NCBI GenBank assembly: GCA_000310025.1
Contig: FN648481.1
Span: 18,405-82,404, forward strand
Length of the DNA stretch: 64,000 nt
Source: Ectocarpus siliculosus
Taxonomy: Eukaryota > Sar > Phaeophyceae > Ectocarpales > Ectocarpaceae
Reading direction: 5' to 3'
Position 1 is the stretch's first letter. Every line of letters starts with the position of its first letter. The notes under the pieces are model-generated. The model worked only from the letters and a program-made list of their open reading frames with translations. It did not search any database and was not told where the DNA came from. Shown here one piece after another: positions 34,527-49,300 of this stretch. A program made the translations under genes and the position numbers.

Positions 34527-36438
34527 GACTCACGCACCACGGTTGAATCGCGGGGGGGGGGGGGGCCCAAAGGAGATGGAGAGGAATTTTCTTTCTCGAC
34601 GGGGGGGTCTTGCCACCGAGTATACATGACTTGTGGCGGTGCTTCCGCGTTTTTGGTGTCATACGGTGTGGTGCGGCGAGATAAACGCCTCTAGGATATA
34701 TGACATTTGTAACCTTTTAAACAGTTATTTTCCGGGTGGTCTTGCCCCTCTGTCGGAAGAGCTCCGACCCGCGGCCCAACATCACTTTTCCTCTGCAGTG
34801 CATGCCTTCATTATTATCGCGAGGAGGGGTCAGTAGTCCCACACCTCCGGTACACTCGCGAACAAGCACTTTCCTATGTGGAAGGTGCGAGATGCAGGGA
34901 AAAGCGCATGTTTTCAGAGATTGTTAGTGTTCCTTCGGAGATGAATAGCAATACGTCAGGCATGGTTAGTTAGTGGGAATGCCATGTGATACCTATCGGT
35001 TGCCTTGATCTGTTCCGTTTGAGCGAAGTGATTGCTTTTCCGGACAAGCGACGCCGACGAGGCTCCAGCTACCCAGTTGGCGTTGTCCCCCCCGCACCCC
35101 CCCCTTTCGAGTACATTGGCAGCCCTCGGTCAAGACGGCTATCTATTCAGAGATGGTTTACATGTTCTACACGTCAAGTTGGAGGTGTTGAGCGCGAAGT
35201 GGCATATGCACACGAAGTATCTTGGAATGCCGCCTAGTGGTAACAGCTGCGAGACTGTGTTTCTGTTTGTTTGTTTTTCTTTTTTATGGGTTTCGCGATA
35301 GCATTGTTTCGATTTCACCTGTGTTTTCCAGCTTAATACCTGGGACGTTGTAAAATCTATTGTCGGCTCTCGCTGCATGTGTTGGAGAACCGAGGAGGGA
35401 AAATATGTGTGCTGCGTTGTGGCCACCGAACACAATCGGCCGCCACGCTAGGAGCGTAAGCGCTGGCATGTCCATGACTGCCACTAGGCTGCACGCTGTA
35501 GCTTGAAGGCAAGGTTCTCTTGGAGAGTTGTCGACACACCGCCAATACGTTATGTTGGGAATGTCGCGTATCTCCACGAGAGCGAGTAAATTTAGCGGGA
35601 AATGCGCCATCATCGCGGTCTGGGAAGGATGAGAACCGGTGGATTTTCGTCTGTTTAACCTGTTTAACCTCGGAAACTACAGTCAAACTTGGGGGTGCCA
35701 TAAAAAGATGAGGAGGTTGCGTCGGAGAAGAGGCAGGCCAACGCGCAGGGGTGGACGCCTCAGTTGGGGCGGCTTCGTGGAAAAGGGTGCAATCACCATA
35801 ACCCCCTGTGGTATCATATTTTATCAAGTACCCTGTCGGCATCCTCTTTTACGAATCCCGGTGAGGATGTGGGGTCAATGTCCGCAACTGCGTTTAAAAC
35901 TGCTCTCGGCGGCTGTTTTGGGAGATCAATCTGATCACTCTCCATGTTGTGGTCGAGGCACAACCCGTCATAACAGCACCGCAACGTAGAAGACGTGATT
36001 GGATCGCATGTACTTCTTGCCATCCTGTGGACGAGGATACAGCTGCAGATGGGATAGACAATCGGCAACACATACGACTTCCATCATGATTATCGCTAAT
36101 TCACAATTGAATGTTGGAGCACCCCTTCCGCTCCACAACAACCACAACTTTTTCCAAGGACGATGTTCCGGAAGAACATCGGTCGTAGTCGACGACGAAG
36201 TGCCTGTGTGTTGATAAAAGGCCTCTCACCACATACAATACCCTCCAGGAACATCCCAATTGCGCCCTACGTAACGGTTACTTCCGAATCACACCAAACA
36301 CCCGGTTTGCTGCCACTATACAGTGCATTGGTAGCTCTCTCCGGCGGCGCGAAACGCCCTTGACCGACGACGACGACAATTGGAACTTCCCCGTTAGATA
36401 CCACACTTGTTGGTTAGGCTTCCACCACCAGCGGCCCC
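34527..36438. other. Intergenic region between convergent genes
   Basis: About 1.9 kb between the stop of the kinase gene and the stop of the minus-strand LRR gene. It contains a poly-G run (34551-34565). Both 3' UTRs must lie here. No open frame with splice or motif support was seen. Confidence 0.6.
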
Positions 36439-39400
36439 TCATAGTCCCTCTTCGTCCAAGTGTGTCGACAACTGCTGAGTAGGGAGCACCAGGGGATCCG
36501 TCATCGCTTCTCCTCCACCGTTTGCGCCTGGGTCGGAACCACCCTCGGACGGCAATATTTTTTTGTTTCTGCGGGCGCGTCTCCGTCTATTGTTGTTGCC
36601 GCCGCCTTCTTCTCTGGTGCTCTTGTCCCCACCGTTACCTTTGCTGCCTCTGAATATTCTCCACGTGGCGCTACTGGGGCGACTGCGGCTATTATCACCG
36701 GCAGTGGCATCGCCCTCGGCCGCATGTTCTTCCGGTTGGTGGTGCTGACCACCATCGTCACCGGTTGGTGATTTTCTCGTTGTTACTGTTGTCACCGCCG
36801 CCGCCGTCCGGCCATTGTTCGTCGCTGTGCTCTCATTTTCTGCAGCTTTGTGACCGTTGCTGTCGCCGGCGTTGGTATTGCTCATTGAGAGCGTGTTGCT
36901 GCCCCTTGATTCGGCGGAGCCCCTCTTGCTCCAGGGTGGTGATTTGCCCCGACCAATGTCCCCTGAAGTTACCGACCTACCAGGGCTTCGGGTGCTGGCC
37001 ACCCTGACAGCACTCAACGCATTGGCCTTTTGGGTCGCTTCTTTCTGGGCTTCAGGGGATATGTGTTCGTCCTGCGACAGAATAGAGGAGGGAGGGGGGG
37101 GGGACATACTCATGTTTTGGATTCCTTTCTTATAGGCCATTGACCACGTGAGGGGGGGGGGGGGGTATGCGGGCATCGGAGAGTGGGGGGGCGCGCTGTG
37201 TATCCTGCGGGCAGAGGAGAAAGTGGTGACCAGGGAAGAAGATAACGACACCTTTGTTCTCTTCTATAGTTTGACCGTACATCCTTTGACCTTTTGGAGT
37301 GGAAACACCAGCCGGGGGAGGCGGAGAATATATCAACAGAGCCCAGCAGCTTTCTTGGAAATAGGGTTCAAGAGTAATTTGGGGTAAACTGTTCGAGGCA
37401 GTTCAAGACGAATTTTAAGGTCCACTGTATTAGACAAGTAGACAGACCGGAATTCCTCTCCAACACAGCGGCACACACGATTCAACCAACCACAGTGGGA
37501 TGCGATGAAGTCTCACGTATTTTCGTATACTTTGCGGTGCACGCTTTGTCTGGTGGTTCGTGTTTTGCGTTGTACCGACCTCAATTTATCTGGTCGTTGT
37601 ATCTAAACGACAATGCCAGCATAATACCAACGGTATCTAGCGCACCGGCTGGAATAATAGGTAGCGTTTGACGATGGCATGTGAAATACGTATGGTAGTA
37701 GTAGTTCTTCGACAATTCTTGCGAGTACCATGCCGTGCCGCGGTGCCTTGGACCAACAGCTCGGTCAGCAGGGACACCGCTCTCGTCACCACCACATTGA
37801 TGAACCTCACCTCACACTGCTGACACGCCCAGGAGAAGCGCCTCCCCCTGGCTGCCTTCTTGTTGAGCATTGTGTCCGTGTCCATCCTGGCCTCCAGGTT
37901 CCACTTCCGAATCTGGAGCCTCGCGTGCTTCTCCAGGAGTGTCATCTTATACCCCAGGACAAATATCGACATCACGAAGCTCATCTGACGGACGCCGGGT
38001 GTAAAGATTCATGGCAGCGTATCATGTTGCAAGTGAGTACCCAGGCACCCACTGAGCGCCTGTAGAAACTATCACGCACGGTTGCTCGCACTGTCCAAAA
38101 CTGGATACACACGCGAACACTTTGCGGACATCAATATACACGTTGATTTAAAGGTACACCATGCACGTTGTGCGGAATTGAAGCGCAAGACGGGACGTTG
38201 TCTATGTTCAAGAGCAGTAGATGGTTGTCATGTCACGACTACCAATCATACCACCGTGGTGGAATGAAAAATACTGATAGGATCGATTGAGCTTTCTCAG
38301 AGGTCAAGACAGTTTCTTCAAGGTCGATCCAAAAAACTAAAATGATTGAAGCGGTCCGAGCCACTCAATCTTCTGCCCCTGCCCCTGAAGACGTTGAACG
38401 AACATCGCCACTGCAAACAAATACAGCTTTTTTCTTTGCCCCAGGTCGCCACCAACCGATCACCGTACGTTCATCTGTACTCACAAATAAACAAATGAAA
38501 CAGAGACTACTCCAACCTAACCTCCCCCGTCCCCTTCGCCGTTAGAGGTGACACCGATGCGCGAGAAAATGAACCAAGGCGGTGTCAATAGGGAACGCAC
38601 CATGAAGACGAGATTGCTGGCGAGGTCGGGCTGCGTCACGAGGAGGTACATGTTGAGACCCAGGAAGGGCACGTCCTCGAAAATGGCGATGATGATCCTC
38701 ATGGAGTTTAGACTTATCAGGCGCTGGACGCCGATGTGATGGCTCAAGTACTGCATGCAGGGTTCATGAACACGGTGGTGGTGTTCGCGTACAATCCGAC
38801 AGTGGCACGGCAGCATTGGCCCGACAAAGCGCGACAGTACATTAAAGAGAACGTAAGGACCAACGTTACATCAGCAAACCCCGGCAGAACCTGAACGCTT
38901 TAACTAGAGACAGCGGCAACAGACCGTGACAATCAATGGAGGAGCGTTGGTCAGCATTTCTGTGCCTTGTGTGCTTCATACGCGCCATTTTCATCGAAAA
39001 CATGCATGGTTGGTTTCGCCTTGTCAAACGATCACGAAGAAGCTTGACGGTATTCCCAACTGGTAAAACGAAGTACAACGTCGGGTACAACGACGTCGAC
39101 GAAACTACGTCAAGGCCTGAAGTGGACCAAAAAACGCGTTGCTGGAGCATTTCTTCACCGGTAGGTGCGCACCTTCTGAGCCCCTTCGCTGGTCTAGGAT
39201 TGCTCATTAAATACGCCATGTAGACGCTAGACCAATAGTCAACGCCTGCTTGAAGTCTTGGGCGTGCTTACAAAACGATCGCTGATGCTAAACTCCTACG
39301 TAGCATCACCCCCACCTTGTTGCCACGGTCGAACGGCACGTGGATACGGCAAGTCCGTTTCTGACTCATGATCTGCAATATTGTGAATTGCTTCTCGTAG

Positions 39401-42400
39401 TACAGCATGTTGTTTCCGGTGATCGCTAGCCCGTGCATTCGCTCCTGGTTTTAAGTCGCCGGTCATGCACAAGAGGTGGGGGGGGGAGAGACGGGACCTT
39501 AAGGGGGAGGGCTTGGTCAAGCTTAGGATGATGGTGTTGGGAGGGGTGAGATGGATCTTTGGGCGGTTTTTGAACGGTCTATCTATCTTTAGGCTCATCC
39601 TGGTCTGAAGCTCTCCGCCTATTTAGCCACAAGTTTGCCAACTGCCTCGTTAAACAGAAGGCCTACCACCTCTCTCTACGAACAAGTAGCGTAGCGTCAA
39701 ATGCATGGTTCTGCGTACCTCCTGCATGTCGAGGATGATCATGGCCCGGGTGTGAACTCCGTGGAGCGAGGCCACCAGCGCAAAGGCCACGACGATGGTG
39801 TAGACCACTTTCATAGCGCCGGTGAGCGCGGCTGTGTAGAGCAGCGATGCGTACGCTCCGAGGTCCGACATGAGGTCCATGATCTCCACGCCGCTGAAGA
39901 GACTGTCAAGGTGGTGATGAGTTTGGCGCAGATGCACGCGGCATTCCCAAGTTAGTACGGCTGCAGCTGCAGCTGCTGTTGCTGATGCGAATCAACAGTT
40001 TGGTAGGCAAGTTGATCAACAACTTTTGGCTTGGTTCGGGATACGTGGATTTCGTCATGAGGTCCATGCCAACCCTAAAGCGACTGTCACGGCATGCTTT
40101 TCAGAAGTTATTCCGACGAAGTGCTACCGTTGACGGATACTCCTACAGGTCTAGACGAACCAATGGGTATTTAATGGTGCAAAGTGGGGGTATGGTGAGG
40201 GTCACTCAAGGTTTGGGCGTCTTGGTCTCTCCTCACCCCACTAAAGACACTGTGACTCCTTTGGTCTCGGAACTGTATGTAATCTCGCCGTAAACCGGGC
40301 TAGGGACAAGTGTACGCGACGGCGTTGTTGGAACCTTGCGATAACATGGAGCGAATGCCATTGCTTCCTCCCTCCATGAATCAATAAACGTTTGGGTTGA
40401 CGGAATTGGGTTCCAGCTCTCCTGCTTTTTAAACTAGCATCTTTTTTTAAACTAGAATCTCGACTGACCTTATCCAGAACTGTTGCCCATATATGAAGCT
40501 TTTCATCTCCTCGTTCAGCTTCATGTGCACCTTCTCCTTTACCGGTATCTGTTGCATTCGTACAAGATGTCGATCGCGGCCGTGCTCTGTTAGTGATGGG
40601 TAGGAGGCGGTGGAAGCAACTCTTTCTGTTTAACCGCGAGATGGGGCGAATACTGAGACACAAAAGAGCCACCTGAGCTTGACCCTCTGTGAAGAACTGA
40701 GAGCTTCATGCGCAAGCAAACCGGGTGACGAAAGCGGCTGTGAAGTTGATCGGGATGCACTCAACTGGTAGATTGATGACGACGCCATTCTGCCAAAACC
40801 CGTACTGGTTCGGAGGAGAGACACTAGTTTCTGTAAAGACGCTTTCGTGTGTACAACAGTTTATTTCTTTTTTGTGCGTAGTTGAGCGCAGGATCAGGAA
40901 GGGACTGGGGCCTAGAGCAAGAATCACCGTGGCACGGTTGCAGACACGACTGCGCCACATCGTTGCGATACGTGAACATCTCGAGAAAAAAAAAAAAGAT
41001 TCGGCACACGATGTAAGCCACACAACTACCGTAATAATGATACAAACGTGTGCGTGCTTACACGCGTCTCCTGGTGCAGCGGCTACACATACAGATACAG
41101 GTATACATACAGCGTTAGGGAGCGCTGAATACCTCGATGTTGTCGTCTCGACTCACCGCATCCCCGCAGTGCTTCTGCAAGAACACCCCCACGAGGGTGA
41201 ACACCACCAAGATTATCCCTGCGATCAGGAGGTACAGCCCGATAAGCGTGCCGTCCTCGGAAAACTCATCCGTGCACTCAGCTGATCCTTCGTTGGCCAC
41301 CTTTTTGGGTTGCCAAGGGGAGCGGTCAAGCGTTCACGAGGAACACCAAGGTGGGGAGAAGACAACACGGGTGTGAGAAGTCCGCCGCACGGGCCAGCGA
41401 AGAGGCGGTTTCCTCGCCCCCACCTTTCCTCGAGAGTGAGCGATTCCCTGCTCGGATAGGTTGGTCGACTGGATGAAAAAAAGTGCGGTCACACCTGAGA
41501 AGACGTATCGGGGGGAGACCACGAAGCACCACTTCGTCACTGCAACGCAGCAAGCAGCACGAGATCGACTCCGCCAAGCTGCCAAACAGAAAATGCGTAG
41601 TAAACAAACCCTGCTTGTTCCAGCGCTCGCTTGCCGTCCCTCTCTCACCTCACCTTGTAGGGCTACGCACGCACATAGCTTCCAGGAGTTTTCATGGTGA
41701 CACCAACGCACAGTCTCAGCCAGCGTAGCCACGGTAAGGGAAGATCTTCACGAGCACGGTCTCACCTGGTTGTCATCGCAGGGAATGCAGTCTAAGAGCG
41801 ACGACGCCCCGGCTATCGGCTGCGAATGGTTCGAAGGGCACTCGATGCAGGTCTCGTAGCTGCTCGCTCCCACGCTTCCCGAGTAGTACCCGGGCCAGCA
41901 GTCGGTGCACATGCTCTCCGAGGAGAGGCCTGAAGAAGCGCAAAAAAGGGTTAAGCCTCGCCGTAGAACCATCTGCGAGAGAAGGACCTCCGGAGAACAG
42001 GGAATATGCAACATCTGAAAGGGAATGCGAGGTGACTTCTCGAGCGAAAGAACCCCTTGCCACGCTGACATAGTTCGGCAAGTACAAGAACTCGCCACTC
42101 GCTGTTTCTGTCCCTAGGAAACACCAGAGCGATCCAACACGTCGCCTTTTCGCGTCCACGGGGCGTATTTGTGGCAACCCCGACGATGTCTTCGCCCGGT
42201 AATGTGGGCCATCATGATCGGTTTACGATGGAACCGGTTCTGCAGTACTTTGTCTGCCTCCCATCTAACGATATGCTCAAGCAGACACACCGCTTGGACG
42301 TGGGTGTTCTGTTACCAGAAATATATATTTCTCCCCGTCCCCCCAAACACACGATGGCGGCATCGTCCCCCCCCCCGCCCTTCGGATGTCATCCAAATGG

Positions 42401-45400
42401 CCGCAACCGTCTCCCACCTTGTACGGCCCCGAACGTCCCAGCTGGACACTCCACGCATCCCGTCACCGAAGACAAGCCGTACGATCCTCCGTAGAACCCC
42501 AGAGGACACTCCTCGCAATCGTACTGAGACGTGGCCCCGACCGTGTCGGAGTATGTCCCAGCCGAACACGGGAGGCACAGCCCGACATGATTTCCGTACG
42601 CAGGTTTGTAGGTGCCGGCGACGCAGCTCTTTTTCATGATGGCGGGGTGTTGGGCCGTTGTCGAGCAGCAGGGGGGCAGGGGCAGCAACGGAGGCGTTTT
42701 GTACTCACGGAAAGCCGTCGCCGGGGGGAGGGTGTGAACGCAGCGGGAACGTGCGCGGCGTAGTGATGTTCTACCACAGATCGGTCCTGACAGTAAGGAC
42801 CATCGGGGACCACTCGCTGTGCTTGGGATTAACTCCGGGGAAAGACTGGACTATATCATGTACATACGCCAGACGAGATTCAACAAGGTCCAACACGTCG
42901 TAGGGGATGATGACAACCATTCAGGCCAATCCACGGGTTTAGGAGCCTGCTTGCCAGTTCTGTGCACAAGCAGTACTCAATCACAAACAAGCTGTGCCTG
43001 TCCGGCTTCCGCTACTCCAGAACCTGAACCTTCAACGTTTGTCGGAGCCGCGAATCGCAAACCAAGGCACATGGCGATCGATGATTCGTACAAACATTAC
43101 ACATTGCGGTGGGAAAAGAAACGAGACCGTACACGCTAAGTTTTCTACAGCAGTTGACGCTGAATTCTACCTCGCAAGCTCTACTCGTGGTGTTGAAGAT
43201 GCGCCCTGGTTCACATTCACAGGACGCGATATTCACGGCTCCGGCCGTCAGCGTTCTCGACCCCGAGGGACACGCCAAGCAAGACGGCTCGGAGTCAGCT
43301 CCTCCCTGAAACAATGTAGGAAGCGAGCAAAAGACGATCGCCAGTAGTAGAAGGAAGTGGGGGGTGGAGGGGGCGTCACCCGCTGCGATGGATAGTTCTT
43401 GTTAACTGGACCGTCCGAGGTGATAGGGGTAGACCCGGTCCTATGCATTCCAGGAGTCAGTCGCATGTTCCAATCGGTTTTGCGGATGGGCACCCGGAGC
43501 GTAACTTCAACATGATAGGTACTGACAAAGAGGCCACGCATTGAGGGACTAACGATAGGCACCAGTATCGCGGGAGATCAGCGTGCGACACCCCAATGCA
43601 CTGTCGTCTCCGTATGTTCCCACAAGTAGCTCAAAAGCAGGAGGTGAACTCTTTCTCCTAGCAAGGGGGGAATGGAAGGTTACTCCAATAGCAGTTGCTG
43701 GTTCCTGCACATTTTCTCGTTTTGCACCCTCACACCTGCTCGTCGTAAAAGTTGATCGCGCAAACACACTGACTCTTGAGCCAGCTGCCGTTCTGCATCG
43801 TGGTCGAATTCGACGGGCACGGCGAACACACGCCTTCTGCGAGGGGGTCGTCCTCTTTTTCCAAGTTGCGGTACGATCCCAGCGGGCACTCCGAGCACTC
43901 CGAGTCACCGCCCGATCCTTGAAGTCTACGCGGACAAATCGTCGGACGGAGGCAGGATGAAGGGGCGCACGCGGGGCAGAGAACGGGGAGTGCAGTACTT
44001 ACGTGTCCCATGACATGTGTTTAGCAGTAGTAAGGGCAAATAGGAAGGCTTACAAGAACGTAGCAATCGCTCCTGTTGGTTGTTCCAGCAGCCCCAACGC
44101 CGATTCGAAAGCGAACCAACCTGGCAACATTATCTACCATGTTTAGGCGTCATTCTTAGCTCAGTTGGGGATGTCTCACCCGTCGTTGCAAGTGCAGACC
44201 GAGTACCCGTCATAGGCATGATCCAGCGTGACAGCTGCGACATTCTCATCAGCTGACGGCTTGAAAGCCGGGCACACAAAGAGGTCATGCACGGTCGATT
44301 TCTCATTCCATGCACCGGCTGCCGTAGTGGTGGTGGCGTCGATAAAATCTGGCAAGTCTAAGCCTGAAAGGCCGGTGTTTTCCGCGAAGAGAATGAGCAG
44401 CTCCGAGTAGGAAGCCGGGACCTCTCCGACAAAGTTACCGTTGTCGGAAACGTCAAGGAGGTCTATCCGCCTGTTGTCCGTATCTACCACTCGTGGCGGC
44501 GACCCTTGTTAATAAGTTGCACAGCGCAGATGAAAAGCACAAAGAGAGTGGTTTGAGCGAAACATTTTTGAACCGTGGACATGGAGGATGAAACATGACC
44601 TCTTCAGCGCTATGGTTGTAGTCAGCGACGATGACAGCACAGTGCTTTAGTTTTGTTCTACGAAACACGATGCTTGTGTGAGCACGTAGACGGACCAACT
44701 CAGGCAATCCCATACCATTCGTTTCCTTCTTGCAAATCACTAGCATCCCATGTTTTCGCCCTCTCCCAGGTTTTTCTCAATCTTGTGGGCATCTCCGGAT
44801 CTACGAGTGCCTATTTTCGACTTCTCCATGTTTCACCTATTAAGTCGTTCCCGCCCACATTTAACACTCGCAATAGAGGTGCCGCAACGCTCGATACATT
44901 CCCTCCGCACCCCGAGCTTCCAGACCCATCGCAATAGTAGTACAGAGCAAGAGCGTCGTCCACGGATCCGGTCAGGGCGTTGTCGCTCAAGTCCAGAGTC
45001 TGGAGCGATCTCCAGTTGGCCACTGCCTGCAGCGCAACGTATCCTGTGGCATTCATATTGTTTCCTCCGAGCAGCAGGCTCCGGAGTTCCGGTAGCCATG
45101 GTGATGAAGGCTGAAGGTGAACCAGTGGGTAGGAAGAACTGTCGGTCACGTTTAGCCAGGCAGCTGGAAACGAGCTGGGTGCGTGTCGTCCGGGAATGTG
45201 CATTCAAAAGAGAGGGCTCGGTAAGACACGTTTTGAGTACCTCGCAGTATCACATACACACGTCGAGAAGGCATTCGATCGTGAAGTCGACATTGGCCAA
45301 AAGGTTGGCTGTTGCGTTTAGAGTAATTTCTTGTGTTGACCATAGCCCCTAATGCTGATAGTAAGTACTAGTCATATCGCATGCTTCTACAACGTACGGC

Positions 45401-45976
45401 AATTGTTCCTAAAATTTCAAATGCACGTGTGTGTGTCGAATGCTCTCACCCGGATATTCTGTTGTTCTGCAGCGATAAGTGCCGTAGCATCGATGCACCA
45501 CTTCCCCATGCGGCCGGGAAGTATGACAGCTCGTTACCAGAAAGATCGAGTGTCTCCATGTTAGGCATCATCCCAAGATTCAACGGCACCGGGCCAGATA
45601 GTTGGTTGTCGGATAGATCCATTTCTTCGAGCGAGATGACATTGGTGAGGTCGGTCGCCTCGGATACGTCGCCCACCAACAGGTTGTTGGACAGCGAAAT
45701 GCCCGTCACGTTACCACCTTCGCTATCGCACGTGACTCCGTACCAGCTGCAGACGCCAAGCGAGTCATCTGACCACCCCGTCGAGTTGGCCCAATCCTGC
45801 CCATTGGTTGCGTAGTACAGGGCCTCGAGCCCCGCTATTTGAACTTCTTCGGTGTATGCCGAGGCGAATGCTGTCGGACACAAATACCCCGCTGTCGCCA
45901 CCGCTGCCCATAACGCTCTGACAAGACCGCTCGGCCAAGGCAGGAACAGCATATGGCAAAGCGGAAAGGGTGTCAT
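36439..45976 (-). CDS. LRR / Cys-rich (GCC2-GCC3-like) multi-span membrane protein, paralog 1
   Basis: Exons, in order: 45976-45450, 45174-44837, 44504-44180, 43925-43736, 43305-43171, 42628-42418, 41929-41766, 41300-41157, 40548-40469, 39902-39719, 38750-38601, 37984 to about 37816, and 37071-36439. All junctions down to 38601 agree in phase. A signal peptide is followed by a plant-type LRR N-cap (GLEALYYATNGQDW, CSWYGVTC) and about six LRRs (DLSDNQLSGPVP). Next come five or more Cys-rich modules of the ephrin-receptor-like type (CSAGTYSDTVGATS, CWPGYYSGSVGASS). The first membrane span is LYLLIAGIILVVFTLVGVF. Further spans are in 39902-39719 and 38750-38601 (FEDVPFLGLNMYLL), then a basic coiled segment (LLEKHARLQIRKW). 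The 211-codon last exon is a disordered Ser/Gly/Arg tail. No kinase domain is visible. The junction between 37816 and 37071 is unresolved and may hide another exon. Likely a cell-surface recognition protein; its ligand and signalling output are unknown. Confidence 0.85.
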
Positions 45977-46372
45977 CCAAAATCCTATGGCGTGCACGTC
46001 TCATACCCTCCCCGTGTTACTCGATGCATGCTGGAGAGTGTTTGGCACGGGCAAGACCGGATTGTATGATTTGTATGACGACGGTCCCCGAAACGACGTC
46101 AATTCCGCCGCACCCAGCGTTCTGAGCGGTGTACTCTGTACTCTGTAGATCACAGCCGCCGCCGTGGTACGATGTGTTGTCGGCCAAAGCATCCAGTTTA
46201 GCGACAAGATATAGACAAGCATTCTGCTTCACAACCACTTGAACTTGCAAACATCTACAAGTAGCAGTAGAGAGGGCAGGCTATGACACAGACTGCTGTG
46301 GTCGTGTTTCGCTTGTGACGCGGCGAAGCTGATGAAATTAACTAGGGCATTCTCCATGCGCCCGAACGAAGA
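45977..46372. promoter_or_regulatory. Shared intergenic region of the divergent LRR genes
   Basis: Only 396 bp separate the two start codons, so both 5' UTRs and both promoters must fit here. I see no clear TATA box or palindromic operator-like site. It is a bidirectional-promoter candidate by position only. Confidence 0.5.
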
Positions 46373-49300
46373 ATGCAGACATTGCCGATCTTGGGCTTTG
46401 CGGCAGCAGCACTATTAGCAGCACAATGGATTCGAGGTGCCGGTGGTGTATCGTCCTCGTACTTGGAGACCCAGCAAGTTGGCCTGGAGGCCCTGTACAA
46501 CGCGACCGGTGGCGAGCAATGGGCTTCTTCCAGCGGGTGGAGGGATGCCACGCTCGGAGTGTGCGACTGGTACGGGGTGGTGTGCGATAGTGATGGGCGG
46601 AACGTGACGGGCCTAGCCCTCGCAGGCAACGGCCTCGCGGGAAACCTCTCCGAAGCGGTAGAACTGTTCGACGTGCTGTCATTGATAAGCATAGACCTGT
46701 CAGACAACGAGCTGGTCGGTCCTGTCGCGCTTGGCTTCGGGTTGATGCCAGACCTGGAGGTGCTGGATCTCTCGCGAAATGACCTGTCTTATTTTCCCAC
46801 GAGCTGGGGGACCGAGGCCTCGTCACTGCGGCATCTGTCGCTCCAGCAAAACGAGATATCCGGGTAAGCCGACACCCCTACCTCGTTTTCCTGCGGTACA
46901 AATGGATCAGGCCCTCACACTTTCGGTTGGGCTTACCGTGCTGCATGTATTCGATATTATTGCAGGCAACACAGTACGGTACTTTTGCATCCACTAACGG
47001 CGGCGATCGTACATGATGCTGAAAGGAATACAAGTACAACGCCCGAACACCAGTTAATCTTTGGATTGGGTAGCACACGGGGCCCCCGACCCGAGGCCGG
47101 TGCTAAGCCAAGTACAATGGCCGCCCCCACACTAAAACCAGTACAATAGTAGCCCCCATACTGTCCAGATGTACATGTATTGCTAGCGAGGAGGCGTGCA
47201 GATTAGACATCAAGTTGTCCTTTAATGGCGGTTGGATTTGTACTGTTGCCCACTTGCTGTATGTATCCGATGACGCTGACATGTCGACTTTCCTCCTTCG
47301 CTGGACGCACGCGCAGAACGCTACCCTCCGCGTGGCTTGAAGTCATCAGCAGCACATCCTACCCTCTTGTTCATTCAAGGGGGGTGTCCGTGTGGCTACC
47401 CGAGCTCCGAACCCTGGCACTCGGTGGCAATGCTATCACCATGCCAGTTTACCACGCGCTTCAGTCGGTGATTGGCTTTGCGTCCCTGCAAGTCCTCGAC
47501 CTCAGCAATAACTACCTCGACGGCATCGTTGGCCAGTGTTTCGAGCTGCACTCTTGCGCGGGGGAGAGCTTAGACGCTTGCGACTCGATAACGGTCAAGA
47601 CCGGCGCTTCGAATCTCGCGATATTGCTGCTGTCCTCGAACAGTATCGAGGGGGAGCTCGAGACACACTCGTTTCCGAGATCGTTGTCCGCCTTGACGGT
47701 GTCCGACAACCTGCTCACCGGACCCGTTCCAGAGGACTGCGCTCAGTTGTCGGTATTTTTGGCTGGTGAGAACAAGTGGATGGAAGAGGAGTAGGACCGG
47801 GGGACGGAGACAGGGTAGGGGTTGGAGCGGGAAGGATGGGGGTGTCGATGGAGGTACAAGTTGAATCATGTCGTAGTCCATTAGAAATGTATGGATAAAC
47901 CTAAATGGTGTACAAGATCGTGGCTTTTGGCCTTCAAACACAGCCCTCCCTCCCAATGCAAACGCCGCCAGCCACAGTCAACTTGTAGCCTTTAGCATTA
48001 TCGGCAACAACCCGCCCTAGGCTCAACGTGTGGGTGTTACAAGCGATATCGAAAGCAGAAAAACGTACAAACCCTGCCTCTCATTATCAAGCCTTCTGAC
48101 CTACTCCGTAAACCTTGTGCACGCACTTGGCGCAGATGGAAACGAGGGATTGAACGATACGTCTCTTCCTAGTTTCGCGTCGTACGCCAACAGCAGCGAT
48201 GTCGTCACAAGGCACAACAACATGTCGTGCCCTGTGATCTCGGGCCAGGACACAGCGGGGCGCGGTGTGCACTTGAGCCTCGACCCCTCGTACCTCGGCT
48301 ATTCACACTGTGTGTGTATCAAAGGCATGCAGGTATGTTCATTCAAAGGGTGCAGACCATACCGGGAGGGTTTGGTTGGGGAAGAAAAATGCCCCACTGC
48401 GTAGTAGGCAGACCTACCACTTCTTTGGCGGTGGCATACCACGTTTGAAAGTGTGCAAGACGACCTAAAGACGTTTGAAAGTTTGCAACTCTACTTCTGT
48501 TGCACGGCATAAACGTTTTTATTCTTTCGTCGTCGCTGTGGAGACCGCTTGCCATGTTTTCGCGCCGACCTTTCTTGTGAACATCCACATGGGGCGGCTT
48601 TCGTCCTGTGTTGGTAGGGGAACGCTGAGGACGGGTGCCAGGCCTGTCCGGAAGGAACCTACAGGGGAGCTGCTGACCTGTTTGCCACGCGTTCTTGCAA
48701 GGCGTGCCCCACCCACACTTGGATCTTGACCACTGTAAGTGAATCGCACCATACATGCATGCATGGCTCTCAGAATAGACACCCTAAGGAATGACCGAAG
48801 CACGAATACCGGTAGATGAATACCCTCTGTTGCAAAATATGTCTGCGGATAACATGCTTCGACAGATAAGGTTGGTCCACCCACATTGTTCCGCAAACAA
48901 TCTCACACCACGGTCTCGAGGCTGCTCTCTTCGAGAATTCTTTCCAAGTGGCGCGTAGTCGGTAGCTTAGTGTTGTCCTTGCTCATCCCCGACTAGGATC
49001 TTCGCCTCCCACGGCCACAACGCGTTCTCCAACACCGCGACCACAACCGCACAGGGGTCAGAAACCGTCTCCCAGTGCAAGTGCGAGCCAGGCTTTTACG
49101 ACACTCTCGGAGGGGTCGGAGACGGTGTACCCTCGTGCTCCGCGTGTCCGAGCGGCAGCGTCGCGTCGGACAGCGTCGGGGCGATCAGCGTGGCGGCCTG
49201 CTCTTGCCCCGCGGGTCGGTACCTCGACGAACCCGCGGAGACCTGCACAGACTGCCAGGCTGGAACCTACAAGGTGCCATTGCTTAGTTATTTAGTTGGA

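Noticed and set aside
36563-37387. Plus-strand ORFs over the last exon of LRR paralog 1
   Set aside because: They are mirror frames of the GC-rich disordered tail encoded on the minus strand.
48990-49054. Upstream acceptor for the exon ending at 49273 (after GACTAG near 49001-49006)
   Set aside because: It would break the reading frame. The acceptor at 49053-49054 restores phase and aligns exactly with paralog 1 (GSWLKSQC versus GSETVSQC).
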